From assembly GCA_031414805.1 (NCBI GenBank), contig JANOQJ010000081.1:1-64000 (forward strand): a DNA stretch of 64,000 bases. The letters run 5' to 3'. Of the stretch, positions 39,788-48,660 are shown one piece after another. Both the position numbers and the translations under genes were made by a program. Numbering within the stretch: the stretch's first letter is position 1; every line of letters begins with the position of its first letter. The stretch comes from JAAFIW01 sp031414805. GTDB lineage: Bacteria; Pseudomonadota; Gammaproteobacteria; Burkholderiales; Burkholderiaceae_C. The notes under the pieces were generated by a model. That model did no database searches. It was not told where the DNA came from and worked only from the letters and a program-made list of their open reading frames with translations.

Positions 39788-41506
39788 ATGTACGCCGCCC
39801 ACTTCGGTCTGAAACAAGACCCGTTTTCCATCGCGCCTGACCCGCGCTATCTCTTTATGAGCGAGCGGCACCGCGAGGCGCTGGCGCATCTGCTGTATGG
39901 GGTGGGTGGTGGTGGCGGATTTGTGCTGCTCAGTGGCGAAATTGGCACGGGCAAAACCACGGTGTGCCGCTGCTTTCTGGAGCAGATTCCAGCCAATTGC
40001 CACGTGGCGTATATCTTCAACCCCAAGCTCACGGTGCGCGAGCTGCTCAAGTCGGTGTGCGACGAGTTTCACATCGCGTTGCCGCCACATCCACTCGGCC
40101 CCCACGCCACCAGCGCCAAGCAACTAACCGACGCGCTCAACGCGTTCTTGCTCAAAACCCACGCAGTGGGTCAAAACTGCGTGCTCATCATTGACGAGGC
40201 GCAAAACCTGAGCGCCGATGTGCTGGAGCAACTGCGGCTGCTGACCAATCTGGAAACCAACGAGCGCAAGCTGCTGCAAATTGTGTTGATCGGCCAAAGC
40301 GAGCTGCGCCGCATGGTGGCCCGCCCCGAGCTGGAGCAACTGGCCCAGCGGGTCATTGCGCGCTACCACCTGGAGGCGCTGACGCCGAAGGAGACCGCTC
40401 GATACATTCAGCACCGTCTGTCCGTGGCCGGTCTGCGGGGCGTGATGCCGTTTTCCAGGCAGGCTGTGAAACGTGTGCAGCAACTGTCGCGTGGCGTGCC
40501 ACGGCGCATCAATCTGTTGTGTGGCCGCGCGATGCTGGGTGCCTACGCCACTGGCCAGGCCGTGGTCACACTGGACGTGCTGGACAAAGCGGCGGGCGAG
40601 GTATTCGGGCCGGTGGTGACCACTGACACACCCACAGGCACCGCTCCCCATGCGCCCTTCAACGTTTGGGCGCGGGGCGCTATGGCCGCAGGCCTGGGGT
40701 TGCTGGTGGTCGCTGCCGTGTGGTGGCTGCTGCAGCCGCGGGATCAGTTGGTCGTGCCCGCGTCAGCGGGTTCCAGCAGATCAGCAGGTTCAAGCGAATC
40801 AGCAGCTTCTAGCGCGCCCGCTACAACTGCCACTGTGGTCAGCGCTACGCCCAACACCGCCACTGCCACAGCGCAAACGGGCTTGCCCGCTGCCCCCCTA
40901 GCGTCTTCCGCACTTCCCGTGATCGCGGCGCTAGCGGGCGACGAAAACCAGGCTTGGCGCGCTCTGGCCGCCTTGTGGCGCATCGACTTGCCTGAAGGCG
41001 ATGCCTGCGCACAGGCCGCTCGCCAGCAATTGCAGTGCTTTCGCAACAAAAATATCACCCTGGCGCAAATCCGCCAGCTGGGCCGTCCCGGCCTGCTGAC
41101 CGTGCTGGACGAGCAAGGCCAGCTACAGCAAGCGCTGCTGATGGGCCTGGGAGAACAAACCGCCACGCTGGGGCAGGGCACTCTGGCAAAAACGGTGTCG
41201 TTAACCGCGCTCGCGCAGGCTTGGAAGGGCGACTTCGCGACGTTTTGGATAGCGCCTGCCAGCTACGACGGGACGATCAAGCCCAACGCCCGCGGCCCTG
41301 TCGTGGACTGGTTGGCACAGCAACTGGCCGGGCCAGGTGCCGTGCCCGCACCGGCGGTGTTCAGCGACTCGTTGCGACAAAAGCTGCAGACCTTCCAACG
41401 AGCCCAGGGCCTCCCGGCAGACGGTCAACCTGGCCCCATGACACTGATGCAACTGAACCGCGCGGCCGGGATGGCTGAGCCCAGGCTGCGTGTTTTGTCG
41501 CCCTGA
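39788..41506 (+). CDS. gspA: ExeA/GspA-type AAA ATPase with peptidoglycan-binding domain
   Basis: A 572-residue ExeA-like protein. The opening YAAHFGLKQDPFSIAPDPRYLFMS is diagnostic. Walker A is GEIGTGKTT at residues 50-58 and Walker B is CVLIIDEAQNLS. One transmembrane helix lies near residue 300 after the ATPase domain. The periplasmic part ends in a peptidoglycan-binding helix bundle (FQRAQGLPADGQPGPMTLMQLNRA). ExeA with its partner ExeB inserts or assembles the type II secretion secretin in the cell wall. The partner gene follows directly. Confidence 0.9.
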   Translation: MYAAHFGLKQDPFSIAPDPRYLFMSERHREALAHLLYGVGGGGGFVLLSGEIGTGKTTVCRCFLEQIPANCHVAYIFNPKLTVRELLKSVCDEFHIALPPHPLGPHATSAKQLTDALNAFLLKTHAVGQNCVLIIDEAQNLSADVLEQLRLLTNLETNERKLLQIVLIGQSELRRMVARPELEQLAQRVIARYHLEALTPKETARYIQHRLSVAGLRGVMPFSRQAVKRVQQLSRGVPRRINLLCGRAMLGAYATGQAVVTLDVLDKAAGEVFGPVVTTDTPTGTAPHAPFNVWARGAMAAGLGLLVVAAVWWLLQPRDQLVVPASAGSSRSAGSSESAASSAPATTATVVSATPNTATATAQTGLPAAPLASSALPVIAALAGDENQAWRALAALWRIDLPEGDACAQAARQQLQCFRNKNITLAQIRQLGRPGLLTVLDEQGQLQQALLMGLGEQTATLGQGTLAKTVSLTALAQAWKGDFATFWIAPASYDGTIKPNARGPVVDWLAQQLAGPGAVPAPAVFSDSLRQKLQTFQRAQGLPADGQPGPMTLMQLNRAAGMAEPRLRVLSP

Positions 41507-41552
41507 TTCGCTTGATTCAACGCACCGTACCGATTCCCCTGAAAGGCTCCAT

Positions 41553-42371
41553 TTGTCCTACATCCTTGAAGCGCTGAAGCGCGCGCAAGCCGAGCGCGAG
41601 CAGGGCCATGTGCCCGGCCTGCACGCCCAGCCCGTGCCCCACGCAACGGCACCCCACGAATCACGCTGGCGGCTGTGGTGGATCGGTGCTGTTGCCCTGA
41701 TTGCCGGGGCAACGCTGATTACGCTGCTGATGTGGAAAAGCCAGGTTTTCACGGCGGCAGATGTGGGTCTTGCAAGGCCGAATGGCAACGAGCAACCCAA
41801 AGCGCCTGCGCCACAGGTTGCGCCAGCCGCAAGCCCTGCGCCTTCGCCCTTTGTGGTCGGCGGCACAGTGGCGGCGGTCACGGCGACGGCACCGCAGCCC
41901 ACACTTGCCACACCCGCCACACCCGCCACACCCGCCACACCTGTGCCATCGCCTGCGCCACCACCCCCACCACCCCCACCACCCCCTCCTGCGGCCGTGG
42001 CGAGGCCCACTCCCCAACCCGTTTCCCCAGCCGTTGCGCCACCGGCCGCCAAGTCCCAGGTCGCAGCCGCGCCTCCTGCTGCAGCCACGGCGTCCGCACC
42101 CGCTGCACTCCAGCCCACGGCATCAACCCCTGCCGAGACTTCCCGCATTTACACGCAGGCCGAGCTGCCCGAAGACATTCGCCGTGACCTGCCCAAGCTG
42201 GCTGTGAGTGGTTCGGTGTATTCCAGCAACCCCGCGCAGCGCATGCTGGTGCTCAACGGCCAGGTGATGCAAGAAGGTGGTACGCCCGGCGGCGACGTGG
42301 TGCTGGAGCAAATCCGCCCCAAAAGCGCCGTGCTGCGCTTTCGCGGGTATCGGTACAGCCTGGAGTTTTGA
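41553..42371 (+). CDS. gspB: GspB/ExeB-type secretin assembly protein, TTG start
   Basis: A 272-residue protein with the invariant start SYILEALKRAQAEREQG. One transmembrane helix (WWIGAVALIAGATLITLLMW) follows, then a long proline/alanine linker with TPA tandem repeats (about 41910-41945) and a run of eleven prolines. The C-terminal GspB domain contains ISGSVYSS-like sequence (LAVSGSVYSSNPAQRMLVLNGQVMQEG). I place the start at TTG 41553, preceded by GAAAGG. Upstream residues read from 41490 overlap gspA and are not conserved. It works with the ExeA-like ATPase. Confidence 0.88.
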   Translation: MSYILEALKRAQAEREQGHVPGLHAQPVPHATAPHESRWRLWWIGAVALIAGATLITLLMWKSQVFTAADVGLARPNGNEQPKAPAPQVAPAASPAPSPFVVGGTVAAVTATAPQPTLATPATPATPATPVPSPAPPPPPPPPPPPAAVARPTPQPVSPAVAPPAAKSQVAAAPPAAATASAPAALQPTASTPAETSRIYTQAELPEDIRRDLPKLAVSGSVYSSNPAQRMLVLNGQVMQEGGTPGGDVVLEQIRPKSAVLRFRGYRYSLEF

Positions 42372-42388
42372 TGCACAGGCATGAGATT

Positions 42389-42429
42389 GCTATCGAATAG
42401 ATAGCTGCTTGAGCACATTTCACAAGGGC
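42389..42429 (+). repeat. 41-bp dispersed repeat, copy 13
   Basis: Reads GCTATCGAATAG, ATAGCTGCTTGAGCAC, CACAAGGGC, 18 bases after gspB, with the longer tail GGGAGGCTGTTCTCG. Confidence 0.88.
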
Positions 42430-42531
42430 GGGAGGCTGTTCTCGCTTGAAATCACCCTGTCGCCAGGGTGTTTGGCACACAAGTTGCAAAAAGGACTCTT
42501 GGTATCTCAACCCATTGTTCAGGAGCAACCC

Positions 42532-43515
42532 ATGAAACGTCGTGAAATATTGGCCGCCGGGGCGGCTGTTTTGGCAACACCCGCCTGGGTGGGCGCACAA
42601 AGCGCCCCCTGGCCCACGCGCGGCCCCGTCAGGTTGGTGGCGCAGTTTCCCCCCGGCGGCTTGGTGGACACGGTTTCGCGGCTGATGGCGCCGCACCTGT
42701 CGCAAGCGCTGGGGCAGACGGTGGTTGTCGAAAACAAGGCCGGGGCTGGCGGGTTGATCGGCACCGACTACGTTTCCAAGCAAACGCCAGATGGTTACAC
42801 CCTGCTGGTCAGCCACGCTTCGGTGCACGTTTACGCCACCGCGACCCGGCGCACCATGCCCTTCGACGCAGTGAATGATTTCACCCACCTGGGCATGCTG
42901 GTGGAAGCGCCCATGGTGCTGCTGGTGCGCGGCGCATCGCCATTTCAGACGCTGGAGCAATACGTGACCGCCGCCAAAACCAAAGCCGTGCGCTATGGCT
43001 CTTCGGGCATCGGCTCGGCCAACCACCTGTTTGGCGAAATGCTCAAGATCGAAGGAAAGGCGCCTATGCACGACCACATTCCTTACCAGGGCAGCGCACC
43101 CGCCATGCAAGACCTGCTGGGCGGCCAGATCGACAGCTTGTTTGACCCGGTGACCACCAATGTGGCCCAACTTAAGGCGGGCTCGCTGCGTGCCCTGGCC
43201 GTTTCCACACCCAACCGCCTGCCCGCGCTGCCCAACATCCCCACGTTTGCCGAGTTGGGTTACCCCAAACTCACCGGCTCGCAGTGGCTGGGGTTGTCGG
43301 CACCCAAAGGGCTGCCCGCACCGATCATTGCGCGCTTGAGCACCCTGATTCCAGAAATTTTGGCCAAGCCCGACATGTTGTCCCGACTGGAAGAGCTGCA
43401 AACCTTGCCGCGCAAAAGCCCGGTTCTCGGCGGCGATTTCGTGACGTTGATCAACTCGCAGATTGAAACTTGGCGTGGCGTGGCCAGACTGGCGAATGTT
43501 GAAGTGATAGCCTGA
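42532..43515 (+). CDS. Bug-type periplasmic solute receptor (TctC family)
   Basis: A 327-residue tripartite tricarboxylate transporter-type receptor with a signal peptide (EILAAGAAVLATPAWVGAQ). The Bug signatures are VRLVAQFPPGGLVDTVSRLM, VVVENKAGAGGLIG and PTFAELGYPKLTG. Bug receptors bind carboxylates or small aromatics, and many are orphans without a TctAB permease nearby, as here. The ATG at 42532 follows AGGAGCAACC. It begins a unit with the NTF2-like and deacetylase genes. Confidence 0.9.
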   Translation: MKRREILAAGAAVLATPAWVGAQSAPWPTRGPVRLVAQFPPGGLVDTVSRLMAPHLSQALGQTVVVENKAGAGGLIGTDYVSKQTPDGYTLLVSHASVHVYATATRRTMPFDAVNDFTHLGMLVEAPMVLLVRGASPFQTLEQYVTAAKTKAVRYGSSGIGSANHLFGEMLKIEGKAPMHDHIPYQGSAPAMQDLLGGQIDSLFDPVTTNVAQLKAGSLRALAVSTPNRLPALPNIPTFAELGYPKLTGSQWLGLSAPKGLPAPIIARLSTLIPEILAKPDMLSRLEELQTLPRKSPVLGGDFVTLINSQIETWRGVARLANVEVIA

Positions 43516-43541
43516 TAACTTTTGAAGCAGGAGGCAGTTGA

Positions 43542-43955
43542 TTGGCACCCACCACCCCCCACACCCCCGCCGAGGTTGTGAATGAATTCCTGCGGCTGAT
43601 CATGCTGCCCGACCCCGTGTCTGCCAGCCGCTACACCGCGGCAGATATGAAGATTCTGTTCACCGGGGGCCGCGCGATGCGCGCGCCTGCCGAGTGCACC
43701 CAATTCAATGCGTCGCGCTACAAATGGGTGAAAAAACGCATTGAGCGCACCGAAACGGTGATGCCCGAGCCGGGTGCCGACACGGTGGTCTACAGCTTGG
43801 GCACCTTGTACGGTGAGTGGCCCGATGGCACGCCGTTTGAAGGCAACCGCTATGTCGACCGTTATGTGGTGCGGGATGGCTTGATCACCCACATGGACGT
43901 GTGGAACGACAGCGCCGAATGGCTGCTGGTGCGTGCCGGGCTGGCCAAGCTTTAA
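43542..43955 (+). CDS. NTF2/SnoaL-like protein, TTG start
   Basis: A 137-residue cone-fold protein of the SnoaL-like group (TPAEVVNEFLRLIMLPDPVSAS; FEGNRYVDRYVVRDGLITHMDVWND). The start is TTG at 43542 behind a strong AGGAGG. Such proteins often accompany catabolic genes as isomerases or hydratases. It lies between a Bug receptor and a polysaccharide-deacetylase-type hydrolase, eight bases before the latter. Confidence 0.8.
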   Translation: MAPTTPHTPAEVVNEFLRLIMLPDPVSASRYTAADMKILFTGGRAMRAPAECTQFNASRYKWVKKRIERTETVMPEPGADTVVYSLGTLYGEWPDGTPFEGNRYVDRYVVRDGLITHMDVWNDSAEWLLVRAGLAKL

Positions 43956-43963
43956 CCCTTTCA

Positions 43964-44875
43964 ATGGCAGCCACTTACACCGGGGCACTGCCCACCCACG
44001 GCCGGTTCGACTACCAGCCCATCGGCCAGCGTACCCACTACCGCTGGCCCAACGGCGCGGGCTTGGCGGTTTACCTGGGGTTCAACATCGAGCACTTCGC
44101 GTTTGGCGAAGGCTTGGGCGCAAACATTGGCCCGGCCAGCCCGCAACCCGATGTACTCAATTACAGCTGGCGCGAATACGGCAACCGGGTGGGTGCCTGG
44201 CGCTGTCTGGATTTGTTCGACAGCCTGGACATGCCCTGCGCGGCGCTGATCAACACCGCGCTGTACGACCATTGCCCGCAGCTCGTGGCGGCCTGTGTGG
44301 CACGCGGCGACGAATTGGTGGGTCATGGCCACAGCAACGCGGAGCGGCAAGGCGGGCTGGACGAAGCCAGCGAACGCGACTTGCTGGCCAGCTGCAGTGA
44401 CCGCATGCAAAGCGAAAGCGGGTTGCGCCCTGCTGGGTGGTTGTCGCCCTGGATTTCCGAAAGTTTGTTGACGCCCGACTTGTTGATCGAGACCGGCTAT
44501 GGCTACACCCTGAACTGGTGCCACGACGACCAGCCCACGCCCCTGCGCACCCGCAGCGGCCAGCCCCTGTGGGCCGTGCCGTACCCGCAGGAGCTGAACG
44601 ACATTCCGATGATCATGGCCCGCCAGTTGGATGGCAAAGATTTCGCGCAAATGATCATCGACCAGCTGGATGAAATGATTCGGCAAACACAGGGGTATCA
44701 GGCTGCGCCGCTGGTCATGGGCATTGCGCTACACCCCTACATCGTCGGCCAGCCCTACCGCCTGCGGCACCTGCGGCGCGCCTTGCAGCAGGTGGCCGCC
44801 GCGCGCGACCAAGGACAGGTCTGGATGACCACGCCTGGAGCGATTTTTCGGCATGCTGTGCAGATCAGCGTTTGA
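43964..44875 (+). CDS. Polysaccharide deacetylase-family amidohydrolase (allantoinase/PuuE-like)
   Basis: A 303-residue NodB-fold hydrolase (GLAVYLGFNIEHFAFGEG; AALINTALYDHCPQLVAACV; ELVGHGHSNAERQ, with the His-x3-His-like metal region; HPYIVGQPYRL late). The overall pattern is that of the cytosolic PuuE/urate-allantoin branch rather than an exported chitin deacetylase, and there is no signal peptide. The substrate is probably a cyclic amide or ureide. A hydantoin/aspartate racemase-like gene lies convergent downstream, which fits amide catabolism. Confidence 0.82.
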   Translation: MAATYTGALPTHGRFDYQPIGQRTHYRWPNGAGLAVYLGFNIEHFAFGEGLGANIGPASPQPDVLNYSWREYGNRVGAWRCLDLFDSLDMPCAALINTALYDHCPQLVAACVARGDELVGHGHSNAERQGGLDEASERDLLASCSDRMQSESGLRPAGWLSPWISESLLTPDLLIETGYGYTLNWCHDDQPTPLRTRSGQPLWAVPYPQELNDIPMIMARQLDGKDFAQMIIDQLDEMIRQTQGYQAAPLVMGIALHPYIVGQPYRLRHLRRALQQVAAARDQGQVWMTTPGAIFRHAVQISV

Positions 44876-44943
44876 CAGTCGATGGCATTCGCTTGCGCAA
44901 CCATGACTTGGCCTGTGGCCTTGGATGACAGATGACGGACTTG

Positions 44944-44982
44944 CTCCCTCTCCCGCGTGCGGGAAAGGGCAGGGGTGAGGGC
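44944..44982. repeat. GC-rich palindromic repeat between convergent genes
   Basis: CTCCCTCTCCCGCGTGCGGG followed by AAAGGGCAGGGGTGAGGG, an imperfect palindrome of the same family as 25474-25510. It sits where two convergent genes end. Confidence 0.8.
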
Positions 44983-44989
44983 GCTGGGG

Positions 44990-45709
44990 TCACACAAATT
45001 CCAACCACGGCCGAATTTCATCCAGCCGACTCGCATGCTGCTGCGCTACCGGTTGACTGGCCAGCGCCAAGCTGTGGCGAATGCCCGCCAGCACACTGTC
45101 GATCACCGGTACGCTGACTTGCGCTTGCACCTGTGCGGCCATGCCTGCCAGGCCTGCGCCGCCCAGGATGACGGCCTGAACATCAAAGTCTTGAACAGCC
45201 TGCACGCAAGCCTTTGCCAACAGCGCTCGTGCGGCATCCGGGTCTTGCGCGAGTTGTGCCCCGGTCGGCGCAACGGTGGTGATACCCGCCAGAGCCTGGC
45301 CATAGCCCAGGCTGTGTGCCAGGCGCTGCAAGATGGGCTGCCACCGCTGCCCGCCGGTGACGATGGCAAAGTGCCCATACGGCTCGGCCTGCGCAAACGA
45401 AGCCTCTGCCAGCCCCGTGACGGGTACCGCGCTGGATTCGCGTAGTGCCAGCAAGCCGGGGTCGCCAAAGCAGGCAATCAACACGGCGTCGGGCTTGAAA
45501 TCGCCTTGCGTCATCACACGGGCCCATGCCGAAAGCGTGGCGTGGCCCGCCACCGCATAGCTGGTTTCGCAGGAAATATAGGGTGCCCCAAACCCGGCTG
45601 TGACCACCTGCACCTGCACGCCGGGCCCCGCTGCTTGTTGTCCATGCGTTTGCAACAGCGCAGACACATGGGCGGTGGTGTTGGGGTTGATGATGAGAAT
45701 GTTGGGCAT
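44990..45709 (-). CDS. Asp/Glu/hydantoin racemase-family protein
   Basis: A 239-residue racemase-fold protein. It begins NILIINPNTTAHVSALL. The two catalytic cysteine regions are expected in IACFGDPGLLALRE (Cys present) and near VQAVILGGAGLAGM, where the second cysteine is replaced by glycine/alanine. It resembles hydantoin or arylmalonate-type enzymes, and a single active cysteine would fit a decarboxylase-like or altered racemase. The start is placed at the ATG 45709. It is convergent with the deacetylase. Confidence 0.8.
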   Translation of the reverse strand: MPNILIINPNTTAHVSALLQTHGQQAAGPGVQVQVVTAGFGAPYISCETSYAVAGHATLSAWARVMTQGDFKPDAVLIACFGDPGLLALRESSAVPVTGLAEASFAQAEPYGHFAIVTGGQRWQPILQRLAHSLGYGQALAGITTVAPTGAQLAQDPDAARALLAKACVQAVQDFDVQAVILGGAGLAGMAAQVQAQVSVPVIDSVLAGIRHSLALASQPVAQQHASRLDEIRPWLEFV

Positions 45710-45859
45710 GACAGAGTCAGTCAGAACGCAGGGTGTCAACAGATTCGGTATTCCATCACAAGCGTTACAGCAGTTACGGCTTGGGTTCCGACGAAAACCA
45801 GTTCAAAATGACTACGCTCTTTTGTCTGCGCGTTCCCACCGAATAACCGGAGGACTTCC

Positions 45860-48580
45860 ATGAAGCTTGTTGCCGCCCTTTTGAGTCTCTTGATGCTGGT
45901 GTCTTGTGGCGGTGACGACGACGTCGTGCCTGCTATCGAATCCATCTCACCCGGGGTGGTCACCACACCGCCAACCGTCACGCCGACCATGCCCTCGGTG
46001 ACGCCGACCATGCCGACGGTGACCCCCACAACGCCTTCCGTGTCTCCGACGACACCTGCCGTCACACCCACCACGCCAACCTGCCCAGCCTTCACCGACA
46101 GTTTTGGCCGCCCCGTGACCTGCAACGAGATGGCCTTGCTGGCCGGTGCCAACCTGCCCTTTGTGGATGGCGGCGGCGGCACGGGTGATGGCAGCGGCGA
46201 CGGTGGTGCCGATGGCAGCGCCGGAGATGGCGCGCCCATTGCCAACACGGTTTTGCGCTTTACCGACATCGATGGCAAACAAGTCACCACAACGACCGAT
46301 GGCCGTGGCTACTTTCGTGTCAGCCTGCGCGGCCTCAAGGCCCCCTTGCTGGCCAGCGTGCAGCGCGACAACAAACCCTGGCAGTCTTTGCTGATAACCG
46401 ACATTGTTCGTGCCCCTGCCAACCGCCGCTTTTACACCCTCAACCTGACCGGTTTGACCGATGTGGTGGCCTCCGAGCTGGCCAAACGCGATGGCTTGGC
46501 GAACCCACAGGCATTGACCCCAGCCGCACTCGTACGCCAAAAAGCGCAAGTGCCCGCCATCATTGCAACCATCAAGAACACGATCCGCGAGCAGATCGAA
46601 GCAGCCGGCCTGGACTTTTCCACGTTTGACCCCCTGAACACACCCTTTGAGGCGGTGTTGAGTGACAAGTACGACGTGCTGCTGGAGCGCCTGATCATTG
46701 ACAAAGACCCCGTGGGCGGCTTCTCGGTGGTCACGCCGCGCTACGGCATCAACCCGCAATCGCCCACCATGCTTCCCGGCGGCAGCCTGGATTTCAGTAC
46801 CAATTTCACCGCCACTTTTGCGGTGGTCGGCGGCGCTGCCAATGGCCTGCTGACGGCGACCGGCCCCGGTAACACCACCTACATCGCACCTGCGACGCCG
46901 GGTATTTACCGCATCGTGGCCACGTCCACCGCCAACGCGGCCAACCGGGCCACCGCCACCGTCACGGTGAGCGCGGGCACCGGCTTTCGCGTCACTGGCA
47001 CCCCACGTATTGCGCCCAACACCAGCACCCAGCTGACAGCCCTGTTCAACGACGTGAGCACCAGCGCCACCTGGACGATTGAAAGCGGTTGCGGCACTTG
47101 TAGCGTGAGCAGTTCAGGCCTGTTTTCGGCCCTCAGCTCAGTACCCACCACGGTTGCGGTGCGAGCCACCCGCGTGGGCGTGCCGTCGCAAAGCGCCGCG
47201 ATCAGCATCACCATTGCCTCAGAAGTCATCCTCAGCCTGAACGCGCCGAGTGCCATCACCGTCACCTCGCCTGACATGTTCACCTTCAACCCCACCATTT
47301 CCCCGGCAGGCATCAACGCCGACGTGAGCCTGGCTGCGGCACCGGCGGGCGACGCGGGCAGCTTCATCACGGTGGACTACTTCAAAGGCTACCTGCCACC
47401 GGCCCGCGCGGGCAATTTCACGGTGGGCGTGGCCAGCGTGGCTGATCCATCGAAAACCGGTTCGATTGTCGTGGCCGTGATCACGCCTGCTGCGCCAGCG
47501 CTGGCGGCCACCCCCGGCGCGCCCAGCTCGATGCGCTACACCCACGCAGCGGCTGCGCTGCCCGATGGCCGGGTGCTGATGGTCGGCGGCCTGGCCGACC
47601 GGCAAAGCAACAACCGGCTGCTGACCACCGATGTGTTCAACCCAGCCAACGGCAATTTCAGCGCAGGCCCGAGCCTGGGGCTGACCCGCCCATACCCCGA
47701 AGCCATCGCCATCGACGCCAACCGCGTGCTGGTCACCGGCGGCGAGCTGGATTACCAGACCGCGCGTAACACGGCCGAGGTAGTGAGCCTGAGTCGCCAG
47801 GTGTCAGACCCCACGCCCAACGCCATGAGCGCGCCGCGCATTCACCACCGCATGGTGCTGCTGAACCGGGGTCCCAACAGCGGCAAGGTGCTGGTCATGG
47901 GCGGCTTCAACGGCCCCGTGCCCTACGGTGTGCCCACGTGGCAGGCCACGGCGTCGGTGGATGTGTTTGACCCGGCCACCGACGCCTTCACGCCCTCGCA
48001 GGCGAGTCTGCGCACCGCGCGTGGCATGTTCACCGCCACGATGCTGGCCGACGGGCGCGTGCTCATCGTGGGCGGTTTTCAGCCTGAGCCGGGCCCGCTT
48101 GGCTTGGCGTCAGCCGAGATTTATGACCCGGTGACGGGCACCTTCGCCTTCACCGGCTCTTTGGCCATTGCGCGCTACGGTCACACCGCCACCCGGCTGG
48201 CCGATGGGCGCGTCTTGATCGTGGGCGGCATCAACAACGGCAACACCCAATCCACCGCCGAAATTTACGACCCTGCCACCGGCAACTTCAGCCCCGTCTC
48301 GTCCAACTTGGCCGTCACCCGTGGGTACCACGCAGCATCCACACTGGCCGATGGGCGTGTGGTGATCTTTGGCGGTGAGAGCGGTGACTTCGTGGTGCGG
48401 GGCACGGTGGAGGTGTTCAACCCGGCGAACCAGACCTTCAGCCCCTACGCCGTGATGTCCACGCCCCGCGTGCGTGCCACTGCCACCGCGCTAACGGCGG
48501 GGCCCAACGCGGGCAAGGTGCTGGTGTTTGGCGGTGGGGCGGTCAACGCGCCAGCCAGGGCGGCGGAGCTGACACCCTGA
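45860..48580 (+). CDS. Large kelch-repeat lipoprotein with Thr/Pro stalk
   Basis: A 906-residue surface or periplasmic lipoprotein. The signal peptide ends in LVSCGG (lipid Cys16). Residues 32-75 are a Thr-Pro stalk of repeated VTPTxP units, then a glycine/aspartate-rich stretch. The middle holds Ig-like beta domains. Residues 550-906 are at least six kelch units with the pattern LADGRVLIVGG and STAEIYDPATGNFSP. Kelch propellers mediate binding and sometimes oxidase activity. No partner gene adjoins it. Confidence 0.82.
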   Translation: MKLVAALLSLLMLVSCGGDDDVVPAIESISPGVVTTPPTVTPTMPSVTPTMPTVTPTTPSVSPTTPAVTPTTPTCPAFTDSFGRPVTCNEMALLAGANLPFVDGGGGTGDGSGDGGADGSAGDGAPIANTVLRFTDIDGKQVTTTTDGRGYFRVSLRGLKAPLLASVQRDNKPWQSLLITDIVRAPANRRFYTLNLTGLTDVVASELAKRDGLANPQALTPAALVRQKAQVPAIIATIKNTIREQIEAAGLDFSTFDPLNTPFEAVLSDKYDVLLERLIIDKDPVGGFSVVTPRYGINPQSPTMLPGGSLDFSTNFTATFAVVGGAANGLLTATGPGNTTYIAPATPGIYRIVATSTANAANRATATVTVSAGTGFRVTGTPRIAPNTSTQLTALFNDVSTSATWTIESGCGTCSVSSSGLFSALSSVPTTVAVRATRVGVPSQSAAISITIASEVILSLNAPSAITVTSPDMFTFNPTISPAGINADVSLAAAPAGDAGSFITVDYFKGYLPPARAGNFTVGVASVADPSKTGSIVVAVITPAAPALAATPGAPSSMRYTHAAAALPDGRVLMVGGLADRQSNNRLLTTDVFNPANGNFSAGPSLGLTRPYPEAIAIDANRVLVTGGELDYQTARNTAEVVSLSRQVSDPTPNAMSAPRIHHRMVLLNRGPNSGKVLVMGGFNGPVPYGVPTWQATASVDVFDPATDAFTPSQASLRTARGMFTATMLADGRVLIVGGFQPEPGPLGLASAEIYDPVTGTFAFTGSLAIARYGHTATRLADGRVLIVGGINNGNTQSTAEIYDPATGNFSPVSSNLAVTRGYHAASTLADGRVVIFGGESGDFVVRGTVEVFNPANQTFSPYAVMSTPRVRATATALTAGPNAGKVLVFGGGAVNAPARAAELTP

Positions 48581-48603
48581 GCGTATTGAATTGCTATTGA
48601 GTT

Positions 48604-48644
48604 GCTATTTAATTAATAGCTGCTTGAGCATATTCCACAAGGGC
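48604..48644 (+). repeat. 41-bp dispersed repeat, copy 14
   Basis: Reads GCTATTTAATTAATAGC (a perfect hairpin), then TGCTTGAGCA and CCACAAGGGC, with the longer tail GGGTGGCCGATTTGG. It lies between the convergent kelch and crotonase genes. Confidence 0.9.
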
Positions 48645-48660
48645 GGGTGGCCGATTTGGC

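Noticed and set aside
41910..42000. Tandem repeat array as a mobile or CRISPR element
   Set aside because: The repeats encode the Thr-Pro-Ala and polyproline linker of the GspB-like protein and are explained by the protein.
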